The position numbers and the translations under genes are program-made. DNA of 64,000 bases from Vicia villosa (lineage: Eukaryota; Streptophyta; Magnoliopsida; Fabales; Fabaceae), in assembly GCF_029867415.1 (NCBI RefSeq), contig NC_081181.1:119475888-119539887 (forward strand), written 5' to 3'. The notes under the pieces are model-generated. The model saw only the letters and a list, made by a program, of their open reading frames with translations. It had not been told where the DNA came from and did no database searches. Shown piece after piece: positions 33,579 through 45,324 of the stretch (positions within the stretch are counted from its first letter, which is position 1; each line of letters opens with the position of its first letter).

Positions 33579-34877
33579 ATTGAGTCTGTGTTGTTTCTTT
33601 CTTCTCGTTGCATCTGTCTTTGTGCATCTGATCTTTTCTTTCTTCATGTACTTCTGTACCTGCTGTTTGAAACTTCAATGAAATCAACTTCTTTCTCCGT
33701 GTGTTTCATTTTATTTGTCGTTTTATGCATCTGAATCTTTTGAAATATTCTTTTTGATGTTATGACAAAAAGGGGGAGAAGATAAATGATAAATGATTTG
33801 ATTAAATCTATCAGTTGCTGGGTAAAGCTCCCACACATTCACTAACAAGAACTGCAAGTTCTACATGGTTTAAGTGTTTTGCAGGTATAAAGAAGTGAAG
33901 AGAATCTTCAAAGCAAAAAGCAAACACAAGAAGCAAAACCATGGAAACTGAAGCAAGCCGAGTGCTGTCAAGCTTCAGAAATCAGAAGCAAGAAAGAAGA
34001 ATGAATCAGAAGCACTGATAATAGAATTTGATCTATATTTGTCTATTCATTTTGACAAAATTCTATTTGCTCTGATACATATAATGTTATGGCTCTGATA
34101 CATTATTTGCTCTGATACATTATTTTAGCCTACATGGCTCTGATTCATATAATGTGTTCAAACATACATTTTATGTTCTAACTCGTTCATGCTGACTTTT
34201 GTCGTTTAGTTTTTGTTCTGTAACATTTCAGGATGTAGAGATGCTCAGATGATGCTCTGGTACATTCAACAATGTTCTGATACAAATCTAGCATGAAGTG
34301 ATGTTGGTAGAAATTCAAAGCTCTGAAGCTATCCGAGGGAAGCAGAAATCAGAAGCTGCGAACGTTCTAAAGATCCAGAAAACTCAAGTTCTGAAGATGT
34401 CCTAAATGGAAGCAGAAATCAGAAGCTGTGAATGTTCAGAAGATCAAAGAAATTCAAGTTCTGAAGCTGTCCTGAATGGAAGCAGAAATCAGAAGCTGTG
34501 AATGTTCAGAAGATCAAAAGAAATTCAAGTTCTGAAGCTGTCCTAGATGGAAGCAGGAATCAGAAGCTGTGAGTGTTCTAAGGATCTAAGGAAATTCTAG
34601 TTCTGAAGCTGTCCTATGGAAGCAGAAGTCAGAAGCTATGAATTCTCTGAAGACAAGAAGCTTATATGATCGTCTCTACCGAAATAATCAGGGAAGTCTT
34701 TTATTAAAGTTCTTCGAGTATTTATTTCAGGGGGAGATTATTTATCTCAGGGGGAGATTGTTAATCTCAGGGGGAGACATATTCATATGCTTATGCTATA
34801 GCTGTGTAATTTGTCTTTTGCCTACTATTCTTTCTGATCGCAAATTCATATCATTTATATATGTTTTTGTCATCATC
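33579..34877 (+). other. Copia 3' UTR with PPT-like copies
   Basis: Noncoding. Contains an early AAAAAGGGGGAGAAG tract (about 33766-33780), a 71-bp tandem repeat (about 34300-34640), and three CTCAGGGGGAGA phrases (34727-34777) upstream of the true polypurine tract at 34878-34891. CTCTGATACAT phrases repeat at 34060-34145. Confidence 0.75.
34300..34640 (+). repeat. About 71-bp tandem repeat, 4-5 copies
   Basis: Units contain GTTCTGAAGCTGTCCT, GGAAGCAGAAATCAGAAGCT and GATCAAAAGAAATTCAA in order, with small variations. Confidence 0.85.
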
Positions 34878-34891
34878 AAAAAGGGGGAGAT

Positions 34892-36099
34892 TGTTAGAAC
34901 AAGATTTGTTCTGATCAATTATCTTAGTTTTGATGATAACAATAATATGAATTTTGCTTAAGATAATATGGTACTCTAATCCAATGCAATTTCCCTTTTA
35001 GGAAATATATAAAGAGTACGCATAATTCAGCGCTCAGAAGCTTTGTCTCAAGGGTTCAGCATGCAACATCAGAACATGGTCTGGCAAGACATCAGAAGAT
35101 GGTCGAGCAGAATCAGAACATGGGTCTATGGAAGCATCAGAAGAACATGAGATCAGAAGCATTAAAGCTCAGAAGATGGTATCACGCTCAGAAGCACTTC
35201 AAGGTCAGAAGATCAGAAGATGCTATGCACCAAGCTGTTTGACTCTGATGATATTCAAACGTTGTATTCACAAACATCAGATCAGAAGAAAGTACAAGTG
35301 GCAAGCTACGCTGACTGACAAAAGGAACGTTAAAAGCTATTAAAGGCTACGTCAGTAGACACAGCGTGAACAAGGCTCGAGGTAGTTGACAAAAGCGTAT
35401 AACATTAAATGCGATGCTGTACGGAACACGCAAAGCATTAAATGCATTCAACGGTCATCTTCTCAACGCCTATAAATATGAAGTTCTGATGAGAAGCAAG
35501 GTTAACGATTCTGCACCAAAACAACTTATATCAAACTTGCTGAAACGCTGTTCAAATCTAAACTCAGAATCTTCATCTTCATCAAAGCTCACTACATTGC
35601 TTTTGTAATATATTAGTGAGATTAAGCTTAAACGATTAAGAGAAATATCATAGTTGTGATTATCGCTTTTAAGAAGCATTTGTAAACTCTTGAATTGATT
35701 ACATTAAGTTGTAAGGAACTAGAGTGATCGTGTTGATCAGAATACTCTAGGAAGTCTTAGGAGTGAACTAAGCAAGTTGTAACTAGAGTGATCGTGTTGA
35801 TCAGTAGACTCTAGAAAAAGTCTTAGAGGGTATCTAAGCAGTTGTTCCTGGAGTGATCAGTGTGTGATCAGAAGACTCTGGAAGACTTAGTTGCGGACTA
35901 AGTGGAAAACCATTGTAATCCGTGCGATTAGTGGATTAAATCCTCAGTTGAGGTAAATCATCTCTGCGGGGGTGGACTGGAGTAGTTTAGTTAACAACGA
36001 ACCAGGATAAAAATAACTGTGCAATTTATTTTTATCTGTCAAGTTTTTAAAGCTACACTTATTCAAACCCCCCCTTTCTAAGTGTTTTTCTATCCTTCA
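34892..36099 (+). repeat. 3' LTR of copia element
   Basis: 1208 bp, near-identical to the 5' LTR. TATAAATA at 35471-35478. The polypurine tract AAAAAGGGGGAGAT abuts it. Confidence 0.95.
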
Positions 36100-36381
36100 C
36101 CTGGGAGAAGGATTGGTAGGAACTGAATATGGAGGCAATAGAGTTATCAAGTTCTGATTGAGCAGTTGTTGCAAAACTTGAGACAGCGGCATGTGCAATG
36201 GAGTAAATGATCGCTTAGGTTTAGATTTCCGATTATCTTTACCACTTTGATGCTTATATTGATTCTTCTTCTCGATTAGAAGTGCCTTCAATTCTTCTTG
36301 CCCCTTGGCCAAGTTAATGATCATCTCTTGGAACTGGTTGTTCTGAGCCTGAAGATTTTTGACTGATTGCTCGAGATCCAT
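36100..36381 (-). CDS. Mini-gag ORF of element B, 5' part
   Basis: Begins at the ATG ending at 36381 (MDLEQSVKNLQAQN), the same N-terminus as gag of element A but without A's stops. After about 50 residues it jumps directly to RSFTPLHMPLSQVLQQLL, which in A lies about 300 residues further on. The whole capsid-type domain is therefore missing by an in-frame deletion. It ends at the copia target site and continues in frame at 27208. Heptads in the first 40 residues suggest a short coiled coil. TTATTTCAG, resembling a 3' splice site, precedes the ATG. Confidence 0.75.
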
Positions 36382-37590
36382 GATGCTGAAATAAACAGCG
36401 AGGAAGGATGAGAGACCTATTGTAAGAAACCTGTTATGCAATGTTATGAATGCAGATGCAATGTTTTCAAGGATCTTTAAGAAATTTAGTCAGCAACATT
36501 AGAAAATGATTTGGTCGCATCTTCGTTTGAAGAAATCTGATTCTTGGATGTTCTTCTATGGGAATCAAGCTCACCATATCCAGTGGGTCATAGCCTCTGA
36601 TTCGAGATACCTTTGAATTTGAAGGTACATGGATAGAGGAAAATAAATCCTCTTGCCCCTTGATAGGTATCGTGTCTCTGAACTAGAAGGCATACGGTCA
36701 GAGGAAAATAAATCCTCTTGCCCCTTGATAGGTACGGTGCCTTTGATTTGGAAGACAAATGGCCAGAGGAAAGTAAATCCTCTTTCCCCTAGATAGGAAT
36801 TCCGTTCTTGATAAGAGCACCTGAAATTGTGCACCCTAAATCCCTAAGATCCTTGAAAGGGTTAGTAAACATGCAATGTTATGATGTCATGATGTTATGA
36901 GAATGTAATACAATAGGTAAAGCGTAAGATAGTAAGGACGAGTGAGTCCCACAAGAAAAACCTGCAAGAAAACCAAAGGGTTAGTAGCAAGCACAGACAA
37001 GTCACACAAGTGTCCTTAGGTTTAAAGGCTTGCATGAAGTTTGGTAAGTACCCTCCCCACTGAAGTTAAGTTGGCTCAACCTGTCCTATATAAAGATCGG
37101 GTTCTAGGGAGCTCATATCATTGACCTTTCTCGAAGGCGCTTATCTCAGTTCGGCAATCGAATCACCAACCGAGAAGGTCCTGAAAGTCCAGTCCATACG
37201 AGTGTAGCTTCAAGTATCAACCAACTTCAGTCGGAACCAAAGCCATCCATCTCGCTACTTTCTAATAGGCTACAGTCAAGTTCAACTAGGGTTCTAAGGG
37301 CAAATTAGTGCTTAATGACACCACATAGCAGCCAAGTGTTTCCTCAGGTCGGATCCCAAGGAACGCCAGGACAAACCAATGTGTCACACTAACTATGGAC
37401 ATCATATCAACCACATCAGTATACGCTGTGCAGTCTCCTTGATCTCATGCCACTTACCTAAGGTATCTCAGATCCGGGTTAGGTTCTTTCACACAAGTAA
37501 ACCCAAAATAGGCCCACAAATATAAAGCAAACAATTGAAAACAATTAAGTGAATCCTAAACTTTAAGGTAACCCCTCTTTTAATTCGAAA
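36382..37590 (-). other. Leader of element B
   Basis: Noncoding: no trace of ORF1, which in element A fills this interval. Contains a 66-69-bp tandem repeat in three copies (about 36590-36810) built on AAATAAATCCTCTTGCCCC. Confidence 0.75.
36590..36810. repeat. About 68-bp tandem repeat, 3 copies
   Basis: Each unit holds AGAGGAAAATAAATCCTCTT (itself an inverted repeat) and CCCCTTGATAGGTA. Confidence 0.85.
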
Positions 37591-37610
37591 GATCCCCAGC
37601 AGAGTCGCCA
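37591..37610 (-). other. Primer binding site, element B
   Basis: Minus strand TGGCGACTCTGCTGGGGATC, four bases from the LTR end at 37615. Best match to tRNA-Arg among the three in the window. Confidence 0.85.
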
Positions 37611-37614
37611 GTTC

Positions 37615-40600
37615 TGTAATACGATGAACTGACTTTGTTTTGAAATGTCGCGGTAAGCAAGAGTCGCCACCGACTTTTATTTTATCCAATTTATAGAAAG
37701 ACTAAAAGAACAGAAAAAAACCCTTTCGAAAAGACTTTGAGTTCGGGGGGTAGGTTATACAAAGGGAAGGTTTAAGTCACCCTTTGTATCCATGGTTATC
37801 CATGGGCTCTTAATTGCTTAGCTCACTTTTAAATTGTTTGAAATGTTTGAAGTGTCGTGTGTGAATAAGAAAAGATTTTGAAGAAGAACTTTAGCTTGTA
37901 AATAATCATAGTCTTTCTGAATTTGATTTTGAAGAAGGGTGGAAAGATTTTTGAATTTAGAGCAAGCAATTAATAGCAACTACCCTAAGTTAGAAAAATT
38001 GTTCTTTTAGTCTTTCGGGCGAAAGGGTCTATCCATACCATGAGAGGGCAGGAAGTCTTTCAATTGGATGTTTAAGGGTCATCAGGAATAATCGTTCGCC
38101 ATAAGACTGTCCCTACCATAAAGAGGGCAGGTAGTCCAAGGGAAGGATATAATAGTCATTTAGGCAACAGTAAGGAAACCTTAGCATTCGAAGGGACTAT
38201 CACCATTTTATCGAGGGACGAGATCATATTTATCATAGGCAACTCGAAGGGACTATGATCTTTTATCGGAGGGACATAGTGATTTTGAATCGAAGGCGGC
38301 AAGCTAAGGTATCCCTATATCCGAGGGACTTGACTATTTAGTATATTTAGAGGCAACAGTAATAAGGCAACAAAGGCAACCAGAGGGATTACCCTAAAGG
38401 TGTGTGGGTGCACAATCACGTGGTTAACTTCGATTACATTTATCTTGTAAAGTTAGTGATTCTATGTTCAATTCATGGTTTGCACTCCCTAGGGTTACTA
38501 TCCACGTAAATTAAAATTGCAAAAATTAAAGGCAGAAAAAATATAAAGTCCTACGCTATTACAATAAACACCTGCGGGGAAAGGGAAACAAAAGCAAAAA
38601 ATAAGAGGGATAAATAATTAATTTAAATATCTTGAATGCCTTGATCTTCCTCGAACTCTGAAAATTAAAAGGAAAATAAATAAAGGGTGAGTGTAGGAGA
38701 GATTCATTGACGATTGAAACAAACCCCATTTTAATTCCAAAGGCAGAATAAACCAAAATGATATTTAAACGAAAGAAATTAGAAACTTAGCTTTTTCGAT
38801 CTGGTATGGCGCGTGGCTGAAGGATCTTGGCTAACCCTGAAAAATGAAGAAGAGAAAGGTAGAAAACTTTTTGTGGCAAATAAAAGGCATTGATAAGAAA
38901 TCAAAGAGGTTCTGAAAAAAGGCAAAGGTCCTGAAAACATTTAGGGTAAACCCTGATTTTTAGGGAATGAAGGTTTTATGAGAAAACACGATACATTAAT
39001 TAATGGACAACACCTACCTAAAAATACCTAAGGATACTAGGGTTTATAAATGAATCGAGGTTAACAAACCTAAAAAATTAATTATTGGTTTTCTACCTAA
39101 TTAATTAATTGATTAAAAGTATATACAAAAATAATAATTTTTAGTATCTAAAAAACAATTATTAATAAAATTGTGGAAAAAATCGAGTTCCCGATTAAAA
39201 AGCGATGATTATATTTTTACTATATAAAAAAAACTTATTAAGATAAGTAAAAAATATAAATAATTATAATAGAAAAGAAAAATATGAAAATTAAAATAAA
39301 AGTATTCATGTAATTGAAATTAAAAAAATTAGAAAAAAAAGTCAGCTTTGATCCAGTGTGGTTGGTTGGTGAGTGTCCATGATGTGCCTTCGCGTCCTGG
39401 GGCGTTGGATCTAGCATTGAGGAGATCTGAAGGCTGGTGCTTGAGGGTGCCTCATGGTCTCACATACGGGCATTGCACTGAATCTGCAACAAAGAAAATT
39501 CAAAGAAAAATAAATAGCACGCCTGGGTTCGAACCCAGAACTTGTCAGTGACTAGTCTTCTCTGTTTAACCACCTGCACTGGGAATCTTTCTTGTTAGTT
39601 AATTACCTTAAAAAAATTAATATAAAACATTGCAATGATGACATAAGTCAAAGAAAGGAATACGCGTGGACCCCATTTGGTTGAGTGGGCAAATCAAATT
39701 GGAGAGAGAGGGAAGAATTATTTACTGACGAATCCCAATGTCCCACGCGTGGCTGAGAGAGAGAGAGAGGAATCGGACTGGCCAATCGTGATGTTTTCCT
39801 CTGCCCAGTCAGCTTCGTCTTCTTCATTGTTCATCCACCTGGGAATTAGCTACGAATTCCCTACCAACTGGCTACGGTTTCTGCGATTAAATTCCGTAGC
39901 GAATCGTTCCATGTTTCAAAACCTGCAAAAATCATGTGAAACAAAAGTAAATGCAATCCATAACCATGGAAGAGACCTTGGCGATCCTAATGGTTCGCTT
40001 TGTTTGGTTTAAAACCGGCTGCAACCCTCAAAACGAAGAGGGAGATTTTCATGCCCTAGCCATGGTGAATGCTTGCCCCTGCATCAAAACTCACAAACAA
40101 TGGTGCGAATTGAACCTAAACATCACCCTGATTGTAAATATTTGTATATGAGTCGTTCATGTTGTATGCATTAAAGATTCAAAACTCAAAATATAAAGCA
40201 AACCGATGATGTTTGGGTGGGACGTTTGGCTGTGCGTGAAGCTTCAAGAATGGCATGGTTTTGCTCCTGGGAACCTCCTGAAGACGAATGAATGCTCAAT
40301 ACTGACAGTGGACGGCTGTAATTTTTACTTTGATCGTGCCCTAGTTTGTGAGGTTTTTTGATATTTTTGAGCGTGTTCTTGGAGGCTGGAATTCGTCCCC
40401 TTTTCCTTGTGATGTTGTTATGAATATATAGGAGTCTATTAGGTCTAATCTGTGGGCTTGGGTACTTGATAATTGGTGAGATGGAGATTTGTTTTGAAAA
40501 TTACATCAAATCTTTCTAATTTTGAAGAAACTCCTCATGACCATATTCCAACGAAATTATGGACCTTCAAGGGTGATCCTTGGGCCCTTATATGATCTAA

Positions 40601-41609
40601 ACAAAAGCCATGCAATTTATTTTATTTATTTTGCAATTTTTACTTAATTTATTTGAGTATTAATTGAATAAAATCCCAATAAATCAAATAAATAGAAAAA
40701 AAGTATGAGAATAATTTTATGTTATTGGACTCATGATCATGTGTAGAAACTCAAACTTAGGCCCATAAGTCAAAATAAATAATTTTGTTCAAGTTGACTT
40801 TTGTGCATTTCTCCAAAATTGTCCAAATTTAGAAAAACCATAACTCCCTCAATATTTATCATATGAAGGTGTTCTAGGACCTTTTGGAAAGCCTAAGATG
40901 TCCTCTACAATCCACTTTGGAACATATTTTGCATTTGGAGGTTTTATCTTGATGATATAGCTCCTGACAAAAAACAGCTTTTTGCGAGCTTCTAGAAGGA
41001 TCTCTAATGTTTTGACTTGTATCTCTTAGGCGGAAGCATTTCTTGACATGGGGTCCAACATAAAAGTTGTAGAGAATTGAATTTACTTGATAATGAGATT
41101 TGGTTGAGGAATTTCTGATAAAGTATGAGAGAGATATGATCAGTCAAAGTTGGGTTGACTTTTAGTTCAAAACCCTAAATTAGTAACTTGGACATTTGGT
41201 GATTTTGGAGATTTCCTTGATAAATCATGGTTAATCCTTGATCAAATGATGAATGATACTTCAAAATGAGGATGTTGACCAAAAATCAGGAAATTTGACT
41301 GTACTTTGTCCATAGTTGACTTTTAGGTCAAACTAGTCGATTGTTGACCATTTGAACTGTAGACTGAGCAATCTTATGAATCAGAGCTTGAAGCTTGGCA
41401 TGAGGACCCTTTGAAGCATATGAGAGGCCATGGGATCCATTTTAGGTCTTAGAACTTGATTTTACTTTGAGAAATACAAAACCCTAGTTTAGAGGGTTGT
41501 TGTTTTAGGAGAGAGATTGCACGCTTCCTTCTTGTGTATCTTCGAGCATTTGAAAGTCAGATGGACTGAAATATGAATAAATATGATGAGAAAATTTTGG
41601 GGTATGACA
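37615..41609 (-). repeat. 5' LTR of element B, uninterrupted
   Basis: 3995 bp, TGTCATACCCC (41609) to CGTATTACA (37615), with the R/U5 stem-loop at 37757-37789 and TGGCGACTCT at 37660-37669 (minus). Serves as the empty-site control for the CACTA insertion. Differs from the 3' LTR at many scattered positions, so B is older than the copia element and D. Short GA run at 39755-39769; tRNA-like segment at 39520-39583. Confidence 0.9.
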
Positions 41610-42129
41610 CTTAAAATTGTAAAAGAGTTCTTTTAGCCTTTCAGGGCTATCCATACCATAGGAGGGTAGGGAGTCCTTTTATTTGGAGGTTGAAGGGTCG
41701 TCGAAATTATCGTTCGCCACAAGACTGTCCCTGCCCTAGAGAGGGCAGGTGGTCTAATGGAAAGATAAGAATAGTCATTATTAGGCAACCAAAGAGGACG
41801 CCTCAGCAATTGAAATGGACTATCACATCATATTATAGGCAACCTTGAGGGACGAGATCATATAACCGAAGGCAACATCGAAGGGACTTATGATCTTTTG
41901 ATGAGAATGAACTAAGGTTAACATTTGCTGAGGCATCCTCAGAATCCGAAGGACTTGACTATTCTGTAATGAAAAGGCAACAAGGCAACAAGCAATAGGC
42001 AATAGGCAACAAGAGGGGTTACCATAAAAGGTGTGTGGGTGCACAATCATGTGATTCAATTCAGATAATTATCTTATAATTAATTATTCTAAATTCAATT
42101 TGAGGTTTTCACGCCCTAAATTACTAACC
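41610..42129 (-). repeat. Continuation of element A LTR
   Basis: Starts with the right CTTAA copy and matches the solo LTR from about 23074 onward (GTTCTTTTAGCCTTTCAGGG, GGTCGTCG, ACTGTCCC). It therefore rejoins the LTR end at 8430-9129. It breaks off near 42129 after ATTACTAACCAC, where a different repeat begins; the remaining LTR start is not in the window. Confidence 0.75.
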
Positions 42130-44155
42130 ACTGACCGGTAAAATAGAAAGTGTACTACTTTTACCGATGTAGTAATAATAGAGTAAATTCCCAAGTATCG
42201 AACTCGCGGACTGCGTGGGATTATATGTTTCAGAACAGTGTAATTGAATAAAAAGTCATCGGGGTATTTGGTTTTTATGTTTACTTTAAATAACAACTTA
42301 TGCAAAATGAAAGGGATAAATAGTTTGACTAATGACAATATGCGGAGACAAGTTAGGAGAGATGTATGAATCGTTCTGTAATGAAATAATTACCAATTAA
42401 CAGATTGACTTTAGAAATTCACGACTATCGACACCGAACATTGATTTTCCCTAATTCCTTAGTGAAAAACTTCTTGAGATTGAAACCCTCTTTCAATTCC
42501 TTAACAAGATAATTTTATCTCAAGATTCTAAACGACATAGTCCGGATAATTTGATCGCTACGCATCAAACCCTTATTCCTAAGTGATTCTTAATTATAGC
42601 GTTATGATTAAAAAAGCATTGAGGTAGTTTTTCCGACAAAACCCCAACCGTAAATCAACACATATATTTTCCAATATATTGAAGCAATAAGAACTTTTAA
42701 TCATAAACTGAATTTCATAAAGATAATCCGAAAATAACGGTAAAGATTACTCATTACATCACATGATCCAGGGACATCAATCCTAACAAGTAATAGTTTA
42801 GCTACTCATGGCAATTATCAAGATAACAATGATTAAAGATGAAGGCGTTACAATTGGTTGAATCGGAGTTGATCTTCAATCGCGGATGCTCTTGAAGATT
42901 TCTTTGCTCCAAGCCCTAGTGCTCTCAATCTCTATTTTCACGTTCTCCGACCTTCAAAAAGTGATTTTCTCCTTTCCAAACAGTGACTAAATATCTCTCA
43001 GCAATTATTCTCCTCCGAAAAGTCCATAATGCCCTTCCTTAAGTGACTGATTCCAAGAGTTGAAAACAAAACTTTTTTTGCGCGCACGTCTGACACGGCC
43101 GTGTCATGGGACACGGGTGGCCGTGTCAGACCTCTGACTTATTGGCCCTTAGCATTTTGAAACATTATCCTCCAGCAAGTGTGACACGGCCGTGTCACAG
43201 CTCTGTCTCACCAAAAACTACTTTTTCTTGACTCAAATTGTGCCCTAGTCCTGCAAAACTTAAACACTACCAATACAAGATCAAAAGCAATAGAAAACCA
43301 ACAAAAACTAGAAAAGATAACACACCAAATTCAAATACAAAGATAAACAAAACTAATCAAGAACTAGACTAAAACGACTTAAAATACCACCGAATGAAGT
43401 GCTTTTCCATCGATTCGAACATAGGAACAAGGTGAAATTGGTGGCCGATCACAACCCCAAACTTAGCTCATTAATTGTCCTCAAGTGATGGACGATAAAA
43501 CAAGAGGACACCCATGAATTTTTCTTATGCTCCACAACACAACTGATGCTTCCACACTTGATATTTACTTCCACGTCAAAGTGTTCGATTCCCCTCTCCG
43601 AAGTTTTCCGTTGTACTTCAATGTTGACTCATTCTTTCACCTACAAGTTCAATCACACTCTCACAAATTCTCTCTGGATTAATTGTTTCACTCATTCATC
43701 AAGGTATACATATCTACTCTTAAATTTTGTACACATTCTAACACAATTCCACATAATCAATAACACACACTTTTTGAGGACTTACGGGTTGTAACGGGGC
43801 TTAGGTTAGGTAGGATAAACAAAGAAATTGGGTACAAGGGTTTATGGTTTAGTATCAACTAATCCGTCCGATATCTTTTTGCACATTACATAGCATTTGG
43901 AGTGTTTAGCGATTTTTCTGCTTTCCGGACTCTTAGAACTCTTTACATGATGGCAAGTGTGTAAAACAAAATCAATTTTCTCTCTTCTTTTTTTTTTTTG
44001 CACAAACATTTTCTTTCTTGCATGTGTTCATTTTTTTTCTTTTCACAGTTGCCTCCTTCTTTTGCTACCGGACTTGGTTACCCCAAACTTAACTTTTGCT
44101 ATCGGACTCGGACTTATAGTTAATACCAAATATAGAGGAAACAAGAGGGGTTATG

Positions 44156-44196
<41 letters not shown>

Positions 44197-45324
44197 AAAA
44201 AAAGAACAACATGGATGATGGGTAAAGATTGGTTAACGAGGGATAATAGACAACAAGGTTGGGTAAGAAAGGCTCAGGGTTAAACAAACAAAAGTGCCTC
44301 AGTGTGTGTGATCAATTTGTGTACTATATGAAGAACAAATGCAAAATTAGAGTGATGATGCCATACCTGATGCTCTCTCATGATGAAATGATGTGTTTGG
44401 CTTTGTATATCCTCACATGTTAGGTATTGCTTACAGGTTCAACAATGGTCTCCATTTTGTACAACTTCATGCCCGGTTCGGGTTGCTCTAAACTCATTCA
44501 CTTGGCACCATCAAGTTGCGTCTAGCATTTTTCTCCAGTTGTGCCAACTTTCACAGGTGCCCCGGATGCCAATTTAAGATGCGTCTTTCCCCTTTTTCAC
44601 CTTCATTCCCATGATACTATCTTCTGGAATCACATTCATCCTGGTGCACTGAAGACTCAAAACACACATACTTAATTGAAAATAAGGAAACTGAAATAGA
44701 AGGAAATAACAGAAAATAACTTAAATGAAAGAACCTCCCCCACACTTGAACTCAACATTGTCCGCAATGTGTAAGCAAGCATAAGGGAGACTTACTGTGC
44801 TCACTGAGGCGGAGGTGGAGGATTGTAGATGGAGAAGATGAAGAAGGAAAAAAAATTAGCGCACCTGCCTGACACGGCCGTGTCACACGACACGGGTGGC
44901 CGTGTCAGGACTCTGCCTCCCTTCCAAAATTGAGTTTCACAAAAAAAATTCTCCAGGGTCTGTGACACGACCGTGTCACAGGACACGGGTGCCCGTGTCA
45001 GACCTCTGGCTTTTCCCCAAATTGAATTTTCACATCCTCTTCTTCAGGAGTTGTGACACGGCCGTGTCACAGGACACGGGTGCCCGTGTCAGACCCCTGA
45101 CTTCCTCCAAACTTATTATTTTTTTATGTCCAGACTTATCTGTCCCTTCTCGCCTTTCTCCTTGCAAGAGACACACTATTTGTACCTACGGAATAAAATG
45201 CAAAAACACATAAAACTATTAAAAAGAAATCACGTGGGTTGCCTCCCACGAAGCGCTTCGTTTAACGTCGCATGGCTCGACGGTCCATTCCCTTCTATTA
45301 TGGGGGATACTTCCTCTTCCACAC
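42130..45324. mobile_element. Athila/Cyclops-like noncoding remnant
   Basis: No coding capacity. Phrases such as CCCAAGTATCGAACTCGCGG, CAACCCCAAACTTAGCTCA and GGGTTGCCTCCCACGAAGCG are ones I associate with LTR and 3' regions of legume Athila/Cyclops elements. Five TGACACGGCCGTGTCA palindrome modules (43091-45071) and an AT microsatellite (44159-44194) are present. It starts at the break in A's LTR and ends where the LTR of C begins. Family assignment is from memory; limits are approximate. Confidence 0.45.
43091..45099. repeat. Dispersed ACACGGCCGTGT palindrome modules
   Basis: Palindromes at 43091-43106, 43181-43198, 44870-44885, 44961-44980 (imperfect) and 45052-45071. Four of them are followed a few bases later by GACACGGGTGGCCGTGTCA or a close variant, forming a double hairpin. 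Confidence 0.9.

Larger units (their letters stand above)
27214..36099 (+). mobile_element. Complete Ty1/copia element, SIRE/Maximus-like, pol-less
   Basis: 8886 bp, LTRs 27214-28422 and 34892-36099, duplication CCTGG at 27209-27213 and 36100-36104. Primer binding site TGGTATCAGAGC (initiator tRNA-Met) follows the 5' LTR and an AAAAAGGGGGAGAT polypurine tract precedes the 3' LTR. Between them are an intact gag (28509-30428) and an intact 819-codon ORF (31119-33578), but no protease, integrase core, RT or RNase H. By eye the LTRs differ by two substitutions and one 1-bp indel, so insertion is recent. Mobilisation would need pol from a related element. Confidence 0.9.
9130..41609 (-). mobile_element. 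Element B: non-autonomous Ogre derivative with nested insertions
   Basis: Bounded by LTRs 9130-19692 (3') and 37615-41609 (5') and flanked by identical CTTAA (9125-9129, 41610-41614). Removing the CACTA element, solo LTR and copia element leaves about 13.7 kb: 4 kb LTRs and about 5.6 kb internal. The internal part has a primer binding site, a 1.2 kb leader without ORF1, one short gag-derived ORF (36381-36100 joined to 27208-26681), and a long 3' UTR with minisatellites. There is no capsid, protease, RT or integrase, so it must have moved with proteins from full Ogre elements. Confidence 0.85.

Noticed and set aside
44159..44194. AT dinucleotide run as a regulatory element
   Set aside because: Simple microsatellite with no further structure.
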